Origin: Allodiplogaster sudhausi
Lineage: Eukaryota; Nematoda; Chromadorea; Rhabditida; Diplogasteridae
DNA: 64,000 nucleotides
Assembly: GCA_945643635.1 (NCBI GenBank)
Contig: CALZFC010000251.1
Coordinates: 4,756,001 to 4,820,000 of the forward strand
Direction: 5' to 3'
Of this stretch, positions 47,501 to 59,143 are shown piece by piece. The notes under the pieces were generated by a model. The model was not told the DNA's origin. It saw only the letters and a program-made list of their open reading frames with translations, and did not search any database. A program made the translations under genes and the position numbers. Positions within the stretch are counted from its first letter, which is position 1, and each line of letters begins with the position of its first letter.

Positions 47501-48736
47501 CTGCCCGCTATCTCGCTTTGTCTTACTAGTAGCGCAATCATCTTGCAGCCTCATGCTGACCAACCAATAGAAGTAAGATTCAGCATGCCAGATTCTGCCC
47601 AAGCACGCACCGCTATTTTTTCCTTCGGCGGTGTACAGCAATTGGTTGAAAACCTGACGAGAAATCTGGTGGTAAAGGTTATTTCCCTATGTTAAGCGAG
47701 TCTTTACTACGGCGGCAGAAGTGAAGAAGAGATGGATGACGCACTGCTGGCATTTACAGGTACAGCATCGCCATCAACCAAGATCAAGACGGGAAGTGAC
47801 CAAGTCAGGCTTGTTCCTCAGTTCGGCAACATTTCGAGAACAGTACTACCGTGGAGATATTGGTTGCGTTTTTTCGGTTACAGTTAATCACACTCTTAAT
47901 TTAATTTTAGCTAAAACCATTGTACGGCTCTTTATTGCAAAACACAAGAGTTACTGTTCAGCATTTTACGCACTTTTATTTCACAAAGTCCGACGACTCT
48001 TTCTCAAGCTTTTCCGAATATTCCTGAATTTACGTTTGCTCTTACAATTAGTATTTGCTTTTCTTTAGAAATAAGGGCTTTATTTTAAACGTTTCAGGAG
48101 ATATGTTGTTAGGGAGAAGCCTCTTCTTCGTCCGTCTTCTTGGCAAACATGAATTTCACAAATGTTTAGTAACATTTACTTTCTCAATTAATGAAAATTA
48201 GTCTACCGTAGTACGCGATAATGAAGACATTTTCGGCATGCCTACATGTGGACTTGTTTGAAAATGATAGACTTCGGTGTAGAATTCATACTGAATATGT
48301 AGAATAAACATTTTTTGAATATGTGTTTATACAATAACATTTAACTACCTAGAATACACAGATTCATTCGACATTACGAGTGGTGAAGAGGAATATGTCC
48401 CGTTTACCAAATCATAAGCCTTGTATCGCTTTAACTTGTGCAACAAATTGCAATGTCAAAACTGCTTGCGACAATTTTATTGTGGACAATCGATCACATT
48501 GATTATTCTCAAAATCCTATTTTCTTTTCTTTTTTTGAGAAATTACCATCAGCGTTTTATATCTTTGCTGCTGTGCTGAATAGCCGTTTCTTTCATTTGC
48601 GAAAGTATATTTAGATTGTCTGAAGCAGGCAAAGTTACTTAGCATCCTAGCGACAAAGGATTCTTGCGAGGTCGACTAAAAGAAAAAAGGAAGCGAAACA
48701 CTGAAATCCTTCTAGTCGTCTGTTGGGAGAAGGAAG
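47202..48736. other. Intergenic with a CT tract
   Basis: (CT)n at 47466-47497. No exon with family similarity was found. A 115-aa open frame at 47721 shows no domain. Confidence 0.45.
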
Positions 48737-50649
48737 ATGTTCGTGCCTTTGACAAATATGCCGACGTGGCTTTATATCGCTTGCATACTTACAATCTATG
48801 AGGTAAGCATTTTCTTGACTTTCCTACATCGAACACTGTTGTGGTAAATATTTAGTTTTAAACTTTTAGAGCATGTTTCTATCAGATTTTGCTTTAGAAA
48901 AAATTCAAATTCTCAACGTCCGGAAACAAAACTAAATATGAATGTACTATAAGTTTCCACGTTTCTGATAAATGCGATATTAACAGTAAAAAAACCTGCA
49001 CAACCATGAATTTTCAATTCAAAGCATACGTTTGTTTTAAATTCATGTATAAATGTGGCTTTTAAATTATTCTGCTGCTCTCCTTCATAGACCGGAGCGA
49101 CTGTCATCCGTTTCCAGCGGATCGGTCAGGAAGTCGGGCCACTTCCGGTGGATGTTGATAGCAGATGCTTTAAAGGAACTATCCATGGAGTTTAGAACCC
49201 GCTTGCGGAGAATTAACGTTTGAATTCGCGCATGATATTGCAAAAAGTTTTGGCGGTATGCTAGCACAGTATCCATCACTACAAACTAGACTTTGTGAGT
49301 CTTTTTCTCTCTGCCTCTCTTCTCTTCCCTTGAATCTCAAGCATAGCTTGCCGCTTCGCACCTAGTTTTCACCTTCTTTCTGGTAGAATGAGGGTGTGCA
49401 TATGTAGAAAATAGGCGAGGGATGATGACGTCACTCCCTAAATTCTACAGTACGACGTGGGGAAATGTGGTTTTTCTCCTGAGGGACCCCTTCAGGACGC
49501 ATTCTCACTTTTCCTAATGATGTTTCTAGTTGGACCGGATAGTATTAACAAAAAATTCAGCAACATTGTAATCTCCATGGATAGCTCCTTTAAACAGTGC
49601 ACGGATGTCTCGGTAAGTTTCCTCGTTTTGTTGAGTCTCTCCATAAATGCAAAGGAAGATGTGCTTGTGAGTAGATAAGAGGCGGGAGAGGGGATTATTC
49701 TGAGAGAGATATAAAGAAGACCGCTTGTGAAGGAAGAGAAATAACTTGACAGTTCGTAGCTAATAAACAGTATGGAATGGTCGAATAAATTTGTTTGCTG
49801 TATCCACCCCCCCCCCCCTCCCTCACAATTTCTCACATCACGGAAATTTCATTCTTCATTTAAAACAATTTTCATCTACTCCTAATTTCTCTCAATTTAG
49901 TCACATTTAATGAAATTAAGCAAATAAATAAGCTAAGAATGCCTGGTAACGTCAATACACTGTTGTTCAGATCGAAGTGTGCGCAGGAGTTGGACTGAAT
50001 GGAGAGACGCTCGCCTGTGAGGTGTTGGCTCCGGAGAAACCTCCCACGGCTGGATACGCGCACTTTGTGAGGCATGACGAGGGTGGCTCGTGCGGCGCAG
50101 GAACGGCAGAAATCATCGTGAACTATGACAGGACGGATGTGTTTGAGATGGAGTTCTTCGAGCAAATTGGCTTCGGAGGTTTGCTAATACAAATGCATGT
50201 GTGATACATTTGGCTCGATAACGGATACTAGTTATAGAAGAAGGCAAATATGATTACCGAGCCTAGTCCCTGATTGCGTAATAAACTTGTAAACAGTGAA
50301 ATAATAGAGTCCTTTCAAAAAGCCTTTTTTAAACCGACCTTTGGAATAAGGACGAAAGTAGAATGAAATTAGATATTACACTGCGTACTTGTTCCGAGAC
50401 CTTCTTCGCACACTCACAGGAAGGTGGATAAGGATCCAGAAAATAAACAATGACGAATGCGAAAATCTACCGGTGGCCTGGCGCGACTTTGCATCGTCTG
50501 CGAGAATCTTTTACCAGGGATGCGCGAAGCTCTTCGAGGAGGTCAACTGCGTCGGAAACGTCATAGAAGTATGTGGCATACATTCTATTACTGCTCAACT
50601 GCGAAGAGTCAATGCTATACACAGCATTGACCCCTCGCCGTTGAGCTAA
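48737..50649 (+). CDS. Mosaic secreted protein with beta/gamma-crystallin-like module, copy B
   Basis: Plus-strand member of the family. The exon at 48737-48802 is a signal peptide, MFVPLTNMPTWLYIACILTI. The exon from 49092 (TGATVIRFQRIGQEVG and CFKGTIHG) matches the TAATFTRLKRMGE module of copy A. The exon from 49531 has GPDSINKKFSNIVISMDSSF and QCTDVS. The exon 49973-50177 carries VCAGVGLNGETLACEVLAPE, then AGYAHFVR and CGAGTAEI, ending EMEFFEQIGFGG. The exon 50420-50568 carries RWIRIQKINNDECENLPVAW, then ASSARIFYQGCAKLFEEVNC. The last two form a beta/gamma-crystallin-like module. No TSP1 exon follows on this strand, so the copy may be truncated. The end at 50649 is only the stop of the open frame. 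Confidence 0.5.
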
Positions 50650-50968
50650 TACTGTACAGTTGTTCTGCTATCATTTATCCAGCCGTATTATTCGAATGAC
50701 GCTTCTAAAATATTCCAACAAAATCTCACCTTTTCAGTCTAGTATTTGTTTATTCATTCAAGGAAGTTTTTTTTTTAACAGTTTGTCATTTTAGTGATCT
50801 TTTCTGTCCGGCATTGCTTCAATTAATAGCCAATTTTCCCAATCCCTGCTTTTATGTGTAACTTGTTCTGGACAGAACTAACAATTCAACACTAGTTCTA
50901 ATCAAACCGACACTGCAACGTAAATATGCATGTAGTGACAACGTCTGATTCTTCCGTTCTCTGAAAAA

Positions 50969-52040
50969 TCATTTCGCACATTCCATGATGGTTGCTTCCG
51001 TTTTCTGGTATGGCGAGCAGCATGACGGTTTGGGCGCGTAGCACGGCTGTTTGGGGCAGTCCTCCTCCACGGTCCACTCGGTTCTGCATTCCAAACTCAC
51101 TTTTTTCTCATTCTGCCGGCTCCTTTTGTACTTACTTTCTTTTAAACATGTTTTAACAGTATCATCTGATTTAAATATAATGCATAATGTTGTAATTAAT
51201 GAAAAATCGTACCCACAAGCGAAGATTACTGGACATTCGCGCGTTCGGTTACGAGTGCCGCACATGCCGCAATTGTCTGTACATGCGCTCCATTCCGACC
51301 ATTCAGCCCAGGTGTACCTAAAGGAACTGGTTAAGGTTTCAATTGGCCGAACACGGGGAAGTAAACTGCAGAATAATACAGATGTATGAAGAATGTATGT
51401 ATATATGTATGTACCTCATATTAATGCTATTGTATGAACTCGCACTCACTGATTTGCATTTATGTATGCTACTTAAATGATTCACTCACTGTAGCGAGCG
51501 TCGTGGTGGTCGTGGTGGTGGTGGTGGAAGTGGTTGTCGGGGTATCCGCATGGAAGTTAAAGATCTCAGCGGAACCCGTGTTGCATGTCAACTGGTCGAC
51601 TTGCCGGTCGAATTAGGCGAAACCGGCAGGGAGGTTCAGCGGCGAAAAGAGGACGACACACCCGCCAGAACCGTCGATTCCGACTCCAACGCATTGGTCG
51701 ATCTGTGAGATACAGCGTTACAAAATTTTCATAATAAACACTTTTTTCTAACAGTAAAGCATTCCTATGTATATTAATTAGTAGAAAATTCCTAAAAATT
51801 GAATTTGAGAATAATTACAAGACAGGCTCGAACGACGTTTTAATAATGCACAATCATCCCAGATCTCGGATAAAATAAATTTGCTATTGGAATGACTTCA
51901 ACACGTACTGGGTATGTCATGCAGCTTTGAAAACAGGAGACAGACGTCAGGGTTTGCCTTGATTGTTGGAAAAGTTTCCCCTTGCCGCTGGAATCGAGTG
52001 AAAGCGGCTTCTGTCTAACAATAAGGAAGGAATGGAAGTT
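50969..52040 (-). pseudogene. Mosaic secreted TSP1 protein, copy C (broken)
   Basis: Parts in order are: a TEAAFTRFQRQGETFPTIKA module (52016-51900) followed by CFQSCMTYPV in another frame, so one base is gained or lost; then DQCVGVGIDGSGGCVVLFSP and AGFA (51710-51620). There TAA stands where relatives have the Tyr of A-Y-F, followed by FDRQ. A Thr-rich linker follows (about 51500-51540). The TSP1 repeat is WAEWSEWSACTDNCG then CGTRNRTREC (51215-51310), and the tail is QPCYAPKPSCCSPYQ ending ECAK with TGA at 50969-50971. Intact TSP1 and tail exons with upstream stop and frameshift indicate a young pseudogene. Confidence 0.65.
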
Positions 52041-53369
52041 TGCTGCAGTTGAATTTGTAAGCAAAATTTGTCATTTTTATTCATCTTACACATAAGTGCA
52101 TTAACACGCAGGTGAAGACAATTGTTTGAATCGGATTAAACAAATTTATAAGGATTACCTCGTTGACATTAAGGAGAACGACGAAACATTGCAAACATCG
52201 CATTCTCATCTATTCAAGGAGTTTTCGGTTGACCCCTTGGATTTATTCGTTAAGGATTACTCAGTGAAAGCATTTAAATATACTGAGAGTTCATAGATAT
52301 GGAATATCTATGAACTCTCAGTATATTTAACTCAGTATACTTTGAAAAAGAATAGGCTCCATGTAACTTTCAAATTTGAGCTTTCTAGACTTTAATAAAA
52401 TAGGCTTCGAGCCCTGCTCCCGTTGCTCCCCTCATCGTCGAGCTTGCTTTATATTATTCGCTCATCGTCAAGGAGCGATGCTGGGCAATAAATTTCTTTT
52501 TGAAAAGCTAACGATATTTGCGATGTGAGTTTCCAAGGTCTCAAAAAAAAACAATTTCGGCATCTTTATTCCTTACGCTCTTGGGCTGTTTCAAGCCTAG
52601 TCACATGACTAGAATAGATAAATAAAAAAAGGTTGCCTTGCGAGCAATAAAGGAAGGAATGGTATTGCAAACTTCAGCTTTGTCTATTCCATAGGTGCTT
52701 TGTTGTTCATTGGCCTAGCTGTAATCTTCTTTCAAATTTTTTCAATAAGAAAGTTCTCGTAGTAGACGTCAACCTAACCGAATGAGAGCGCTGCTCGTAC
52801 TACAAGGCGCACCATTTTAGGGTATTAAGACTTCTACTCGGCACTTCTGACGCAACTATGATAGCAAGGATGAAGGGGCTCGAGGCTTTTTTTAGAAGAG
52901 AATTGCTCAAGTGATACGCTTTCCTCTCAATCTTCCACATTATATATCCTTCACTAACCACAGCCATGTATGGAAGAGCACCTGTGATTTCAGATCGTGC
53001 TAGCTTCGTTGTAATACACAAGAGCGGCGATAAAAAGTATAAACAGTCTTGCGAACATGTACATACCCTCGAAAACAAAAATTTTTAACGGTCAAAAATT
53101 ACGTTGAATCTCATTAAAAATCGTTGGTTCTAAGAAAATGCCATTTGTGTTCATTATAGTAAATAACGCTCCTTCAAGTCAAAGAAGGCCGACGCGCCAA
53201 CAGCTCTGAGTCGGCAGCCCGTTGACAAGGAAAGTGAGTGTTGAGAGAGATAGAGAGAAAGAGAGAGAGCCAAATAGAGAGAGATGCGATGGAAAGAAGG
53301 GAAAAGAGAGAAAGAGAGAGTTGAGAAAGAGAGAGAACAGCGGAATGAACATCTGGAGACTCGGGGCCA
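52041..53369. other. Intergenic with a perfect long hairpin
   Basis: AT-rich sequence. The notable structure is a perfect 27-bp inverted repeat, 52274-52300 against 52304-52330, with a 3-nt spacer (core ACTGAGAGTTCATAGATAT). No exon is supported. Amidase-like residues near 53190-53215 (NGLPTQSC) are too weak to annotate. Confidence 0.55.
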
Positions 53370-53731
53370 TGTCAGAATAGCAACGACATTTGATCATCGA
53401 GCAGGATATCGTCGGCAGAAGAGATTATTTCGGCCACCTCGAAATTCTACTTTTAGTATAATTATTTGCAGGATAACTTTTATTTCAATAAAAGATGATT
53501 TTTTTTAATGAAGACCATGGCTGCCTGCTGGCGAACCGCTTCGTAGTCAGAATCAACCACTGTGTTGTGGAGATCGTTCACTTCGGTGAGACGGGCAATG
53601 TAGGCGTTCACCAGTTCAGTACTTGCAATCTGGAGTGAAACTTAGAGGAAGCGAGAGAGAGAGAGAGAGAGAGAAAGAGAGGGAGAGAAAGAAACAGAGC
53701 GAGGAAGGGAGAGGAAAAGAGAGAGAGAGAT

Positions 53732-53766
<35 letters not shown>

Positions 53767-53805
53767 AAGAGAGAGGAAGAGCGAGAGAGGGAGGAAGACA
53801 GAGAC

Positions 53806-53836
<31 letters not shown>

Positions 53837-53978
53837 AACGCTGTTGTGTCTGTCGTACTTGTCTGTCTTTAATAGCAGCGGCTGCCTTGGTGGCCGAGAG
53901 AAGTAGCAGACGATCTTTGGGATTAGAAATGAGAAGGCGAGGACGAGTGGCGTAGTAGAGCGAGAAGATGAGGTTCAC
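53370..53978 (-). pseudogene. N-terminal fragment of a FAAH2-like amidase
   Basis: Two well-formed minus-strand exons, 53859-53978 (MNLIFSLYYATRPRLLISNP and DRLLLLSATKAAAAIKDRQ) and 53516-53629 (IASTELVNAYIARLTEVNDL, then NTVVDSDYEAVRQQAAM), join in phase 0. They follow the start of fatty-acid amide hydrolase 2: a membrane segment, LLLLS, then VxAYIxRIxxVNPxxNxxVxxRFEEA. A third exon-like stretch, 53370-53450 (FEVAEIISSADDILLDDQMS), ends in a TGA. The catalytic amidase core (Lys, Ser-Ser-Gly-Gly region) is absent in the following sequence. The enzyme would hydrolyse fatty-acid amides at membranes; this copy cannot. The intron is filled with GA repeats (53650-53840). Confidence 0.6.
53650..53845. 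repeat. (GA)n block
   Basis: Nearly 200 bp of GA-rich repeat with GGA and CA interruptions inside the amidase-fragment intron; pyrimidine-rich on the sense strand. Confidence 0.9.
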
Positions 53979-54142
53979 GACAGGGAATTAGACTGGAAGG
54001 AAGTCAATTAAGTTGTCGATTAATATACGATCAGCCAAAAACCCAATGAACAAATCTGACGTTTTGTAAACTTTCTCGAAAAGATCTAAAAGACCATCAA
54101 GGATGGGCGTCATAGAATTCCATTATATGTTTATCTTCGTTC

Positions 54143-54215
54143 AGGTCTACAGCGACAGTGACCGCGCTCATCAGCTCATTCAGTGCCTGTAATTTCGGCA
54201 CCAGGCTTGAATAAG
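54143..54215 (+). pseudogene. Fragment of the mosaic secreted family (copy F)
   Basis: TTCAGGTCTACAGCGACAGT (54143) aligns with GTTCAGGTCTACAGTAACAG in copy D, and CAGCTCATTCAGTGC and AATTTCGGCA follow in the same order. The frame is VYSDSDRAHQLIQCL then TAA, and the stretch between the two matches is shorter than in copy D. It is a short relic in the orientation opposite to C, D and E. Confidence 0.5.
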
Positions 54216-55223
54216 CCGCCGGGCGATCGAAGCCACTTGACAGGTCATAACATAAGTGTGGTCAGCAAACTCGTTACCCGGTTTAAACAATGTAGAAATT
54301 AACCTGGGATAACCAAGAGTTGAACACTCAATTGCAGAGATATGGGATATTTTTGTGACTATACAATGTAAGCTTGCATTTCTGCTCGGTTCAAACGAAG
54401 ACTATACAGGCAATTCGTAGACACATGACATGACATGTTCGTAGAAGCAAATCTTTTGATTGTCCATTCATCCTTCATTGTAGGTTTCATTGCTTTTCCC
54501 CTTGACAACAAACGACTATTCTGAACGAGATTAGTACACAACCCGGACTGTATGGGAGCTGAAACAGTATTTTTAATGTCGTCATATCTTAACGATGCAT
54601 GAATAAATTAATAAATAACCATAGGCACGCATATAGCGAGTTGGATGCTTCGGGGAAATACCCGGAGAAACGCGGAAGCATACGAGAGATGCCGGGAGTA
54701 ATCTGGGTGCATACGGGAGATACCCAGAGTATACCCACACTATTACAGAAGCCACCCATAGTAATGTAATATAAAAAAAATTCTTAAAATAAAGGAAGGA
54801 CAGTTGCTGTTGATGTGCTTACAATGAGTGGTCTCCTCTGCTCGAGCTTCTTCTCTCCTCCCACCAAACGTATTTTTCTACCATCCAATTGTGAATCCCA
54901 AAATAAAGTGGCTTCTTATCCGGTCTCCAACACAGAAAGAGCGAGAAAGATAATGATAATCTCGTTGAATGCGACCTTGTTGTGCCCCGTTACAAGTCGA
55001 TCCTAATACATTACTGTATTGTGAGAGAGTTAGCGCGTGAAAAAATCCAGTGATAAATTATGTACTATGTGAGTAGGTAAATAATGACTTCGGCTCCGGC
55101 TATTTATAATAAAACGACGTAAAATTACAAAGGTATCTCAAAAACAGTAGAAATCAAACCAAAATTTCCGCTGTTTTGGATCATTTATTCTATGCATTTG
55201 GAGTCCAGTTAGCCAGTCCCCTA
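54216..55223. other. Intergenic
   Basis: Contains a short, repetitive GGGAGATACCCAGAGTATA-like stretch (54650-54750) with several CGGGAGA/CCCGGAGA steps. No gene is seen. Confidence 0.4.
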
Positions 55224-56912
55224 TTATTCGCAAAAGTTGCCGTCGGAGTACTTTACTTCTACTCCTTTACAGCAAGTTGCCCTTGGATACGGACACGCCG
55301 CTTCGCCACAGCTCGACGTTTCGGTCTCACGCTCGCTCCTGTAAATGGAACGTTTCTATTTAATTTTTTTTCATTATTTAAAGAATCTGGGAAGTTAACG
55401 TATTTTGCCAATTATTTTGAGCCGTAATGTGGAATTTATTGTGGCATAGCAAAGAGACAGAATAAGAGAAATCTCGAGATTCTTCAATTTGTTTGTTTTT
55501 TTTTATAAATAAAACTCGCAAACGCACGCGCCATCAACTGGGCACGACCGCGTTCTCGACTGAGTTCCGCACCAGCCGCAGGTGTCTCCGCACTCTGTCC
55601 AGGATGTCCAGTCGCATCATGTCTGCTAGAACGAGTAGACCAATTAATACTAAGCGTTAAGATGTGTATTTTTATCTGAACGTGTCATCCACACCAATGC
55701 GTGCGTTTTAAACTCAAAATGAAAACCGTAATCTTGTGTTTGATTATGAAGACTTGCATACATACATATGTTCAATAGAGATGTTAGAAATGTAACTAAT
55801 CTGATATATCCTCTATGAAATCAATAACTAACTGTCGGAAGAGTAGTGGTCATGGTGGTCGTGGTAGTGGTCGTGGTTGTTACCAGTTCCTCCGCGTAGA
55901 AGCTGGTGACCGGCCCTGTCCCCGCCGGGCAAGAATCGCCTGCTTGGCGCACGAAGTAGGCGGAGCCTGCCGGGACCGCCGGCGGGGCAAGGACGATACT
56001 GCACACCCCTCCACCATCGACTGAGACGCCCACGCACTGGTCTGCCTGAACTTACGAGGATTCCTATGACATCTTCAAAAAATGTTATGCTATCAAATTT
56101 GAGGCGTTCTTTATATTATTAGTAGGATTATGTGGCTCTTTTATTACTTGAGTAATTGTTCGAAATTCGAAATTCGGTATTCTATATAAACAGAACAGCT
56201 ACAAGAGTGTGCACTTCCCGGGTATTTCATGCAGTTTTCAAAGCAAGGCAAATGGTCGCTGCTGCTTGCTTTGATGTTTGGAAGCGAATCGCTAGTCCGT
56301 CTTCCGTAGTAGGGAGGGCTGCCGAAATTGCAGCGGCGAAGCGACTTGACCCTGTCATTGAGATTCTGCTCGCAATGAGTGAGCTGGTCAGTGCAGTCGC
56401 TGTTACTGTAGACCTGAACGAGGAGAGCCATAATCTTCTGGGGCGCACACCTTTCGTGGCATTCCAAATACCGTGAATTCCGTTATGAAAACTCCTGTAA
56501 ATGTATGTAAATGATAAAGAGACCGCCAAAGAATGGTCCGTGCAATTCTCGCCGAGAAAGAAACGGGCGCAGTAGCCAAACATGAAGACTGACGACGCGA
56601 CTCCGTGCCATTCCAACGGCAGATCCACGCAGTCGTTGCTGTCGCTCTCTATCGTTATGTACTTTCCTGAACACATTTTTAGAATCAACTATTTCTTACG
56701 CCCTTCAACGTCCTCTTTCATCAGATGGATGATGTAATCATGGGTTTCCGCAGCGATATATTAACAATAAATTTTACTGTAAGTTTAAAATTAGCTTTTT
56801 CCCTCCTTCTTCGCCAACCTCCTTGGTTCTTGTGCTCGTAGAAGCGAATCTCCCATGCAGCTACGCAAATGCAGAGAAACATTGCTATGGCAAACACGGA
56901 TCGAAATGCCAT
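55224..56912 (-). CDS. Mosaic secreted beta/gamma-crystallin plus TSP1 protein, copy D (intact type)
   Basis: The best full-length member. The ATG at 56910-56912 opens signal peptide MAFRSVFAIAMFLCICVAA. A beta/gamma-crystallin-like module is split by an intron: WEIRFYEHKNQGG, then KYITIESDSNDCVDLPLEWH, ASSVFMF, CARFFLGENC. Next is a Cys module (CAPQKIMALLVQVYSNSDC) with DHLPCFENCMKYPG. The exon 56049-55835 has DQCVGVSVDGGGVCSIVLAP, then AGSAYFVRQAGDSCPAGTG, FYAEE and a Thr-rich linker. A thrombospondin type-1 repeat follows, DWTSWTECGDTCGWCGTQSR then TRSC (about 55525-55620). The tail is SSCGEAACPYPRATCCKG ending NFCE with TAA at 55224-55226. The product is probably secreted and disulfide-rich; TSP1 repeats usually bind matrix or glycans. 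The exact donor of the third exon is unsettled. Confidence 0.65.
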
Positions 56913-57296
56913 GTTCTCTACAATCAGTATGATAATATATACGTATGTATATATAAAATTTAAGCAAATAAGGAATTCGAAAGAATTTCTGTTCCATCAA
57001 AAACGAAAAGGAAGCGACTATTCTTTATTCCGATAAAACGTGGGCCAAGTATACTAATGACAATCGTGGGAAATATATGACGGATTGCAAAACGCAGAAG
57101 AATACGGAGAGCCACTCACAAGAGAGGAAATGTCATCACTAAAGGAATTCTTACATACATACATACTTAAACAATCCATCAGTGCATCGATTGCAGACAA
57201 TTTTAAAGGGGACGAGGGGGGAATATGTCAAGCTCATATTGTCAAGGTGAGAAAGTAGGATTTCCCTAATTATTCTGCAGAATTCTAAGCGCCAAT
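56913..57296. other. Intergenic between copies D and E
   Basis: AT-rich spacer that would contain the copy D promoter and the copy E 3' end. No other feature is seen. Confidence 0.5.
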
Positions 57297-58341
57297 TTAA
57301 ACGCACTTGAATATGGCTCCTACAACATCCTTTTTGTATGGTTCACAGCAGGTCGGGCCACCGCCGGAAAAGGAACAAAGGGAATCTGCGCACGCTTCAA
57401 CTTCGCTGCCATCGCTTCTGAAATCATTTTTAGCGACGATGGCAAATCAAACTAAATATAAATATATAAAAAAAGAAGAAAAAATATTTAAATTATAACC
57501 CGCATGCGCCATCCACCGAACAGGATCGGGTGCGACTCCGTGTGCCGCAGAGCCCACACGTCGCTGAACACTCGCTGAAAGCCGTCCACTCCGACCACGT
57601 CGGCTCAAATTTGATGGATGTATCAAATTATCTCTCTGTTAGCGAATGTTTCAATGAAAATTCAAGAATGTAATTATGATAATGTTGTTTTGTTTAGTAA
57701 AAAGAATGAAAAACATCAACTACAACTTTAGCTGTCTTTACGGTGTCTGTCGTTGTTATTGCAGTCGTCTGCTCCGTTACTTCGAAACTGTCGAGCTCCT
57801 CAAATCCATCGCCGCAGGTCTCCATTGTTTTTCGCTCAAATATCGTATAGTCGGCCGAAATATCCTCTGCTGCCGTCCAGAGAAGCGAACAGTTGCCAGT
57901 TTTTGCTTCAAGAGCAACAGCGTGGCATGGATTCGTCTGAACATAAATATTTGTTTGCTGTTATTGTAAAATCTGTTTAGCAGCTTCCAAATATTTTGTA
58001 ATTGTGCTGTAAAATGCAATGAAAATTGCAACGTTCAGCTTCATGCGAGAGAAAAAAAAAGAACAACTTTAAATGGTTTGCTTGCCAAATTGCTGATGCA
58101 TTCTTCAAAGCAGCCCCTCTGGACGACATATATGCTCGGCTGTGGACCCAGCTTGTACTGGAAATGATTTGAAACCGCGGCGATCTTCTAAGAGGAGAGG
58201 GTACAACATTTTAAATATATTATTAGAAACGTGGTATTTCAACTTGAATCATAGAAGATTGTACCTCAAAATTTTCTCTTTTTAAAATTACCTGTGATAA
58301 GAGTAGAAAAGGGACGAACAACTGCAGCTCGGAAGCATCCA
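57297..58341 (-). CDS. Mosaic secreted TSP1 protein, copy E (no crystallin module)
   Basis: Exons: the ATG at 58339-58341 with a hydrophobic start, MDASELQLFVPFLLLSQ (a methionine 7 codons upstream is an alternative). A phase-0 exon ending about 58086 has FQYKLGPQPSIYVVQRG and CFEECISNL and a GC donor. The exon 57947-about 57744 has NPCHAVALEAKTGNCSLLW, then DYTIFERKTMETCGDG and a Thr-rich end. A TSP1 repeat, WSEWTAFSECSATCGLCGTR then SRTRSC, lies at about 57500-57605. A tail exon has CSFSGGGPTCCEPYKK ending KCV with TAA at 57297-57299. The frame appears open throughout, although the CVGV module has diverged from copy D. It lacks the crystallin module found in B and D. Function unknown; likely extracellular. 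Confidence 0.6.
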
Positions 58342-59143
58342 TTCTCACATGAAGGGAAGACATCGCGACACTTCGAATACGCCCTTGTTCTTTTTCTTTC
58401 TCTCCACTTTGTTTTGGGGCTAACATTCTTCTTTCGTTATTTTCTTCGTTTATGTTGCTTGGCAGCGCCATTTTGAGTCTCGCGAAGAGTTGAAAACAAA
58501 CCATAGACTCTTTTCAACACCTTGTTCTTTTTCAATGTGTTTAATGTTATACTTTATTGCTGAAGGAGAACCAAATGGGTATTACATCTCACATTCAGTC
58601 ATTGAGAAAAACCTCAGAAAAAATCGCAAAATAAACTCTTTTGAACATTTTAAACATGGGGAACAAGGGCTGATGATAGAAAGAAGAGTAGAGAGAGAAA
58701 ATAATTGATGAGCGACTGAGCATGCTCAAATGTCATCGAACTCTGAAATGATGATGTCGATTCGGGGACACCGTATTACATACATAAATGCTTATTTTAT
58801 TAGTCACTGTGCGTGATTATTAGCAGTTTCGTTTCAAGACAACGATGTATTTATTCATGACAATGGTCATTCTCAATCATAAAGACATTCTCATGTTCGG
58901 CCAATCCATGCATAAAACTTTTCGAATATTTCTCTAGAGCTAGTTACCGTGTACTGAGTTAGAGCTGACTTCTTTGCATACCTATGAAGGCGCTCAATTT
59001 GTAATTACAACAATATCAGAGATGCTAAACCTTCTTTTTATTCTTAACGCAAATATGCCCTTGGTTCGCGGAGGTTTGGATGGCAAAGCAGAGGAGGAAA
59101 AGAAGTTTCCTTCTCTCAAAGCAGGTCTCTCGCTTCCCGGGCT
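58342..59143. other. Intergenic
   Basis: Upstream flank of copy E and downstream flank of the next minus-strand gene. A 72-aa plus frame at 58490 shows no domain. Confidence 0.4.

Noticed and set aside
53180..53250. Amidase core exon (NGLPTQSC)
   Set aside because: Only a three-residue likeness to the GLP segment of amidases, with no catalytic residues; too weak.
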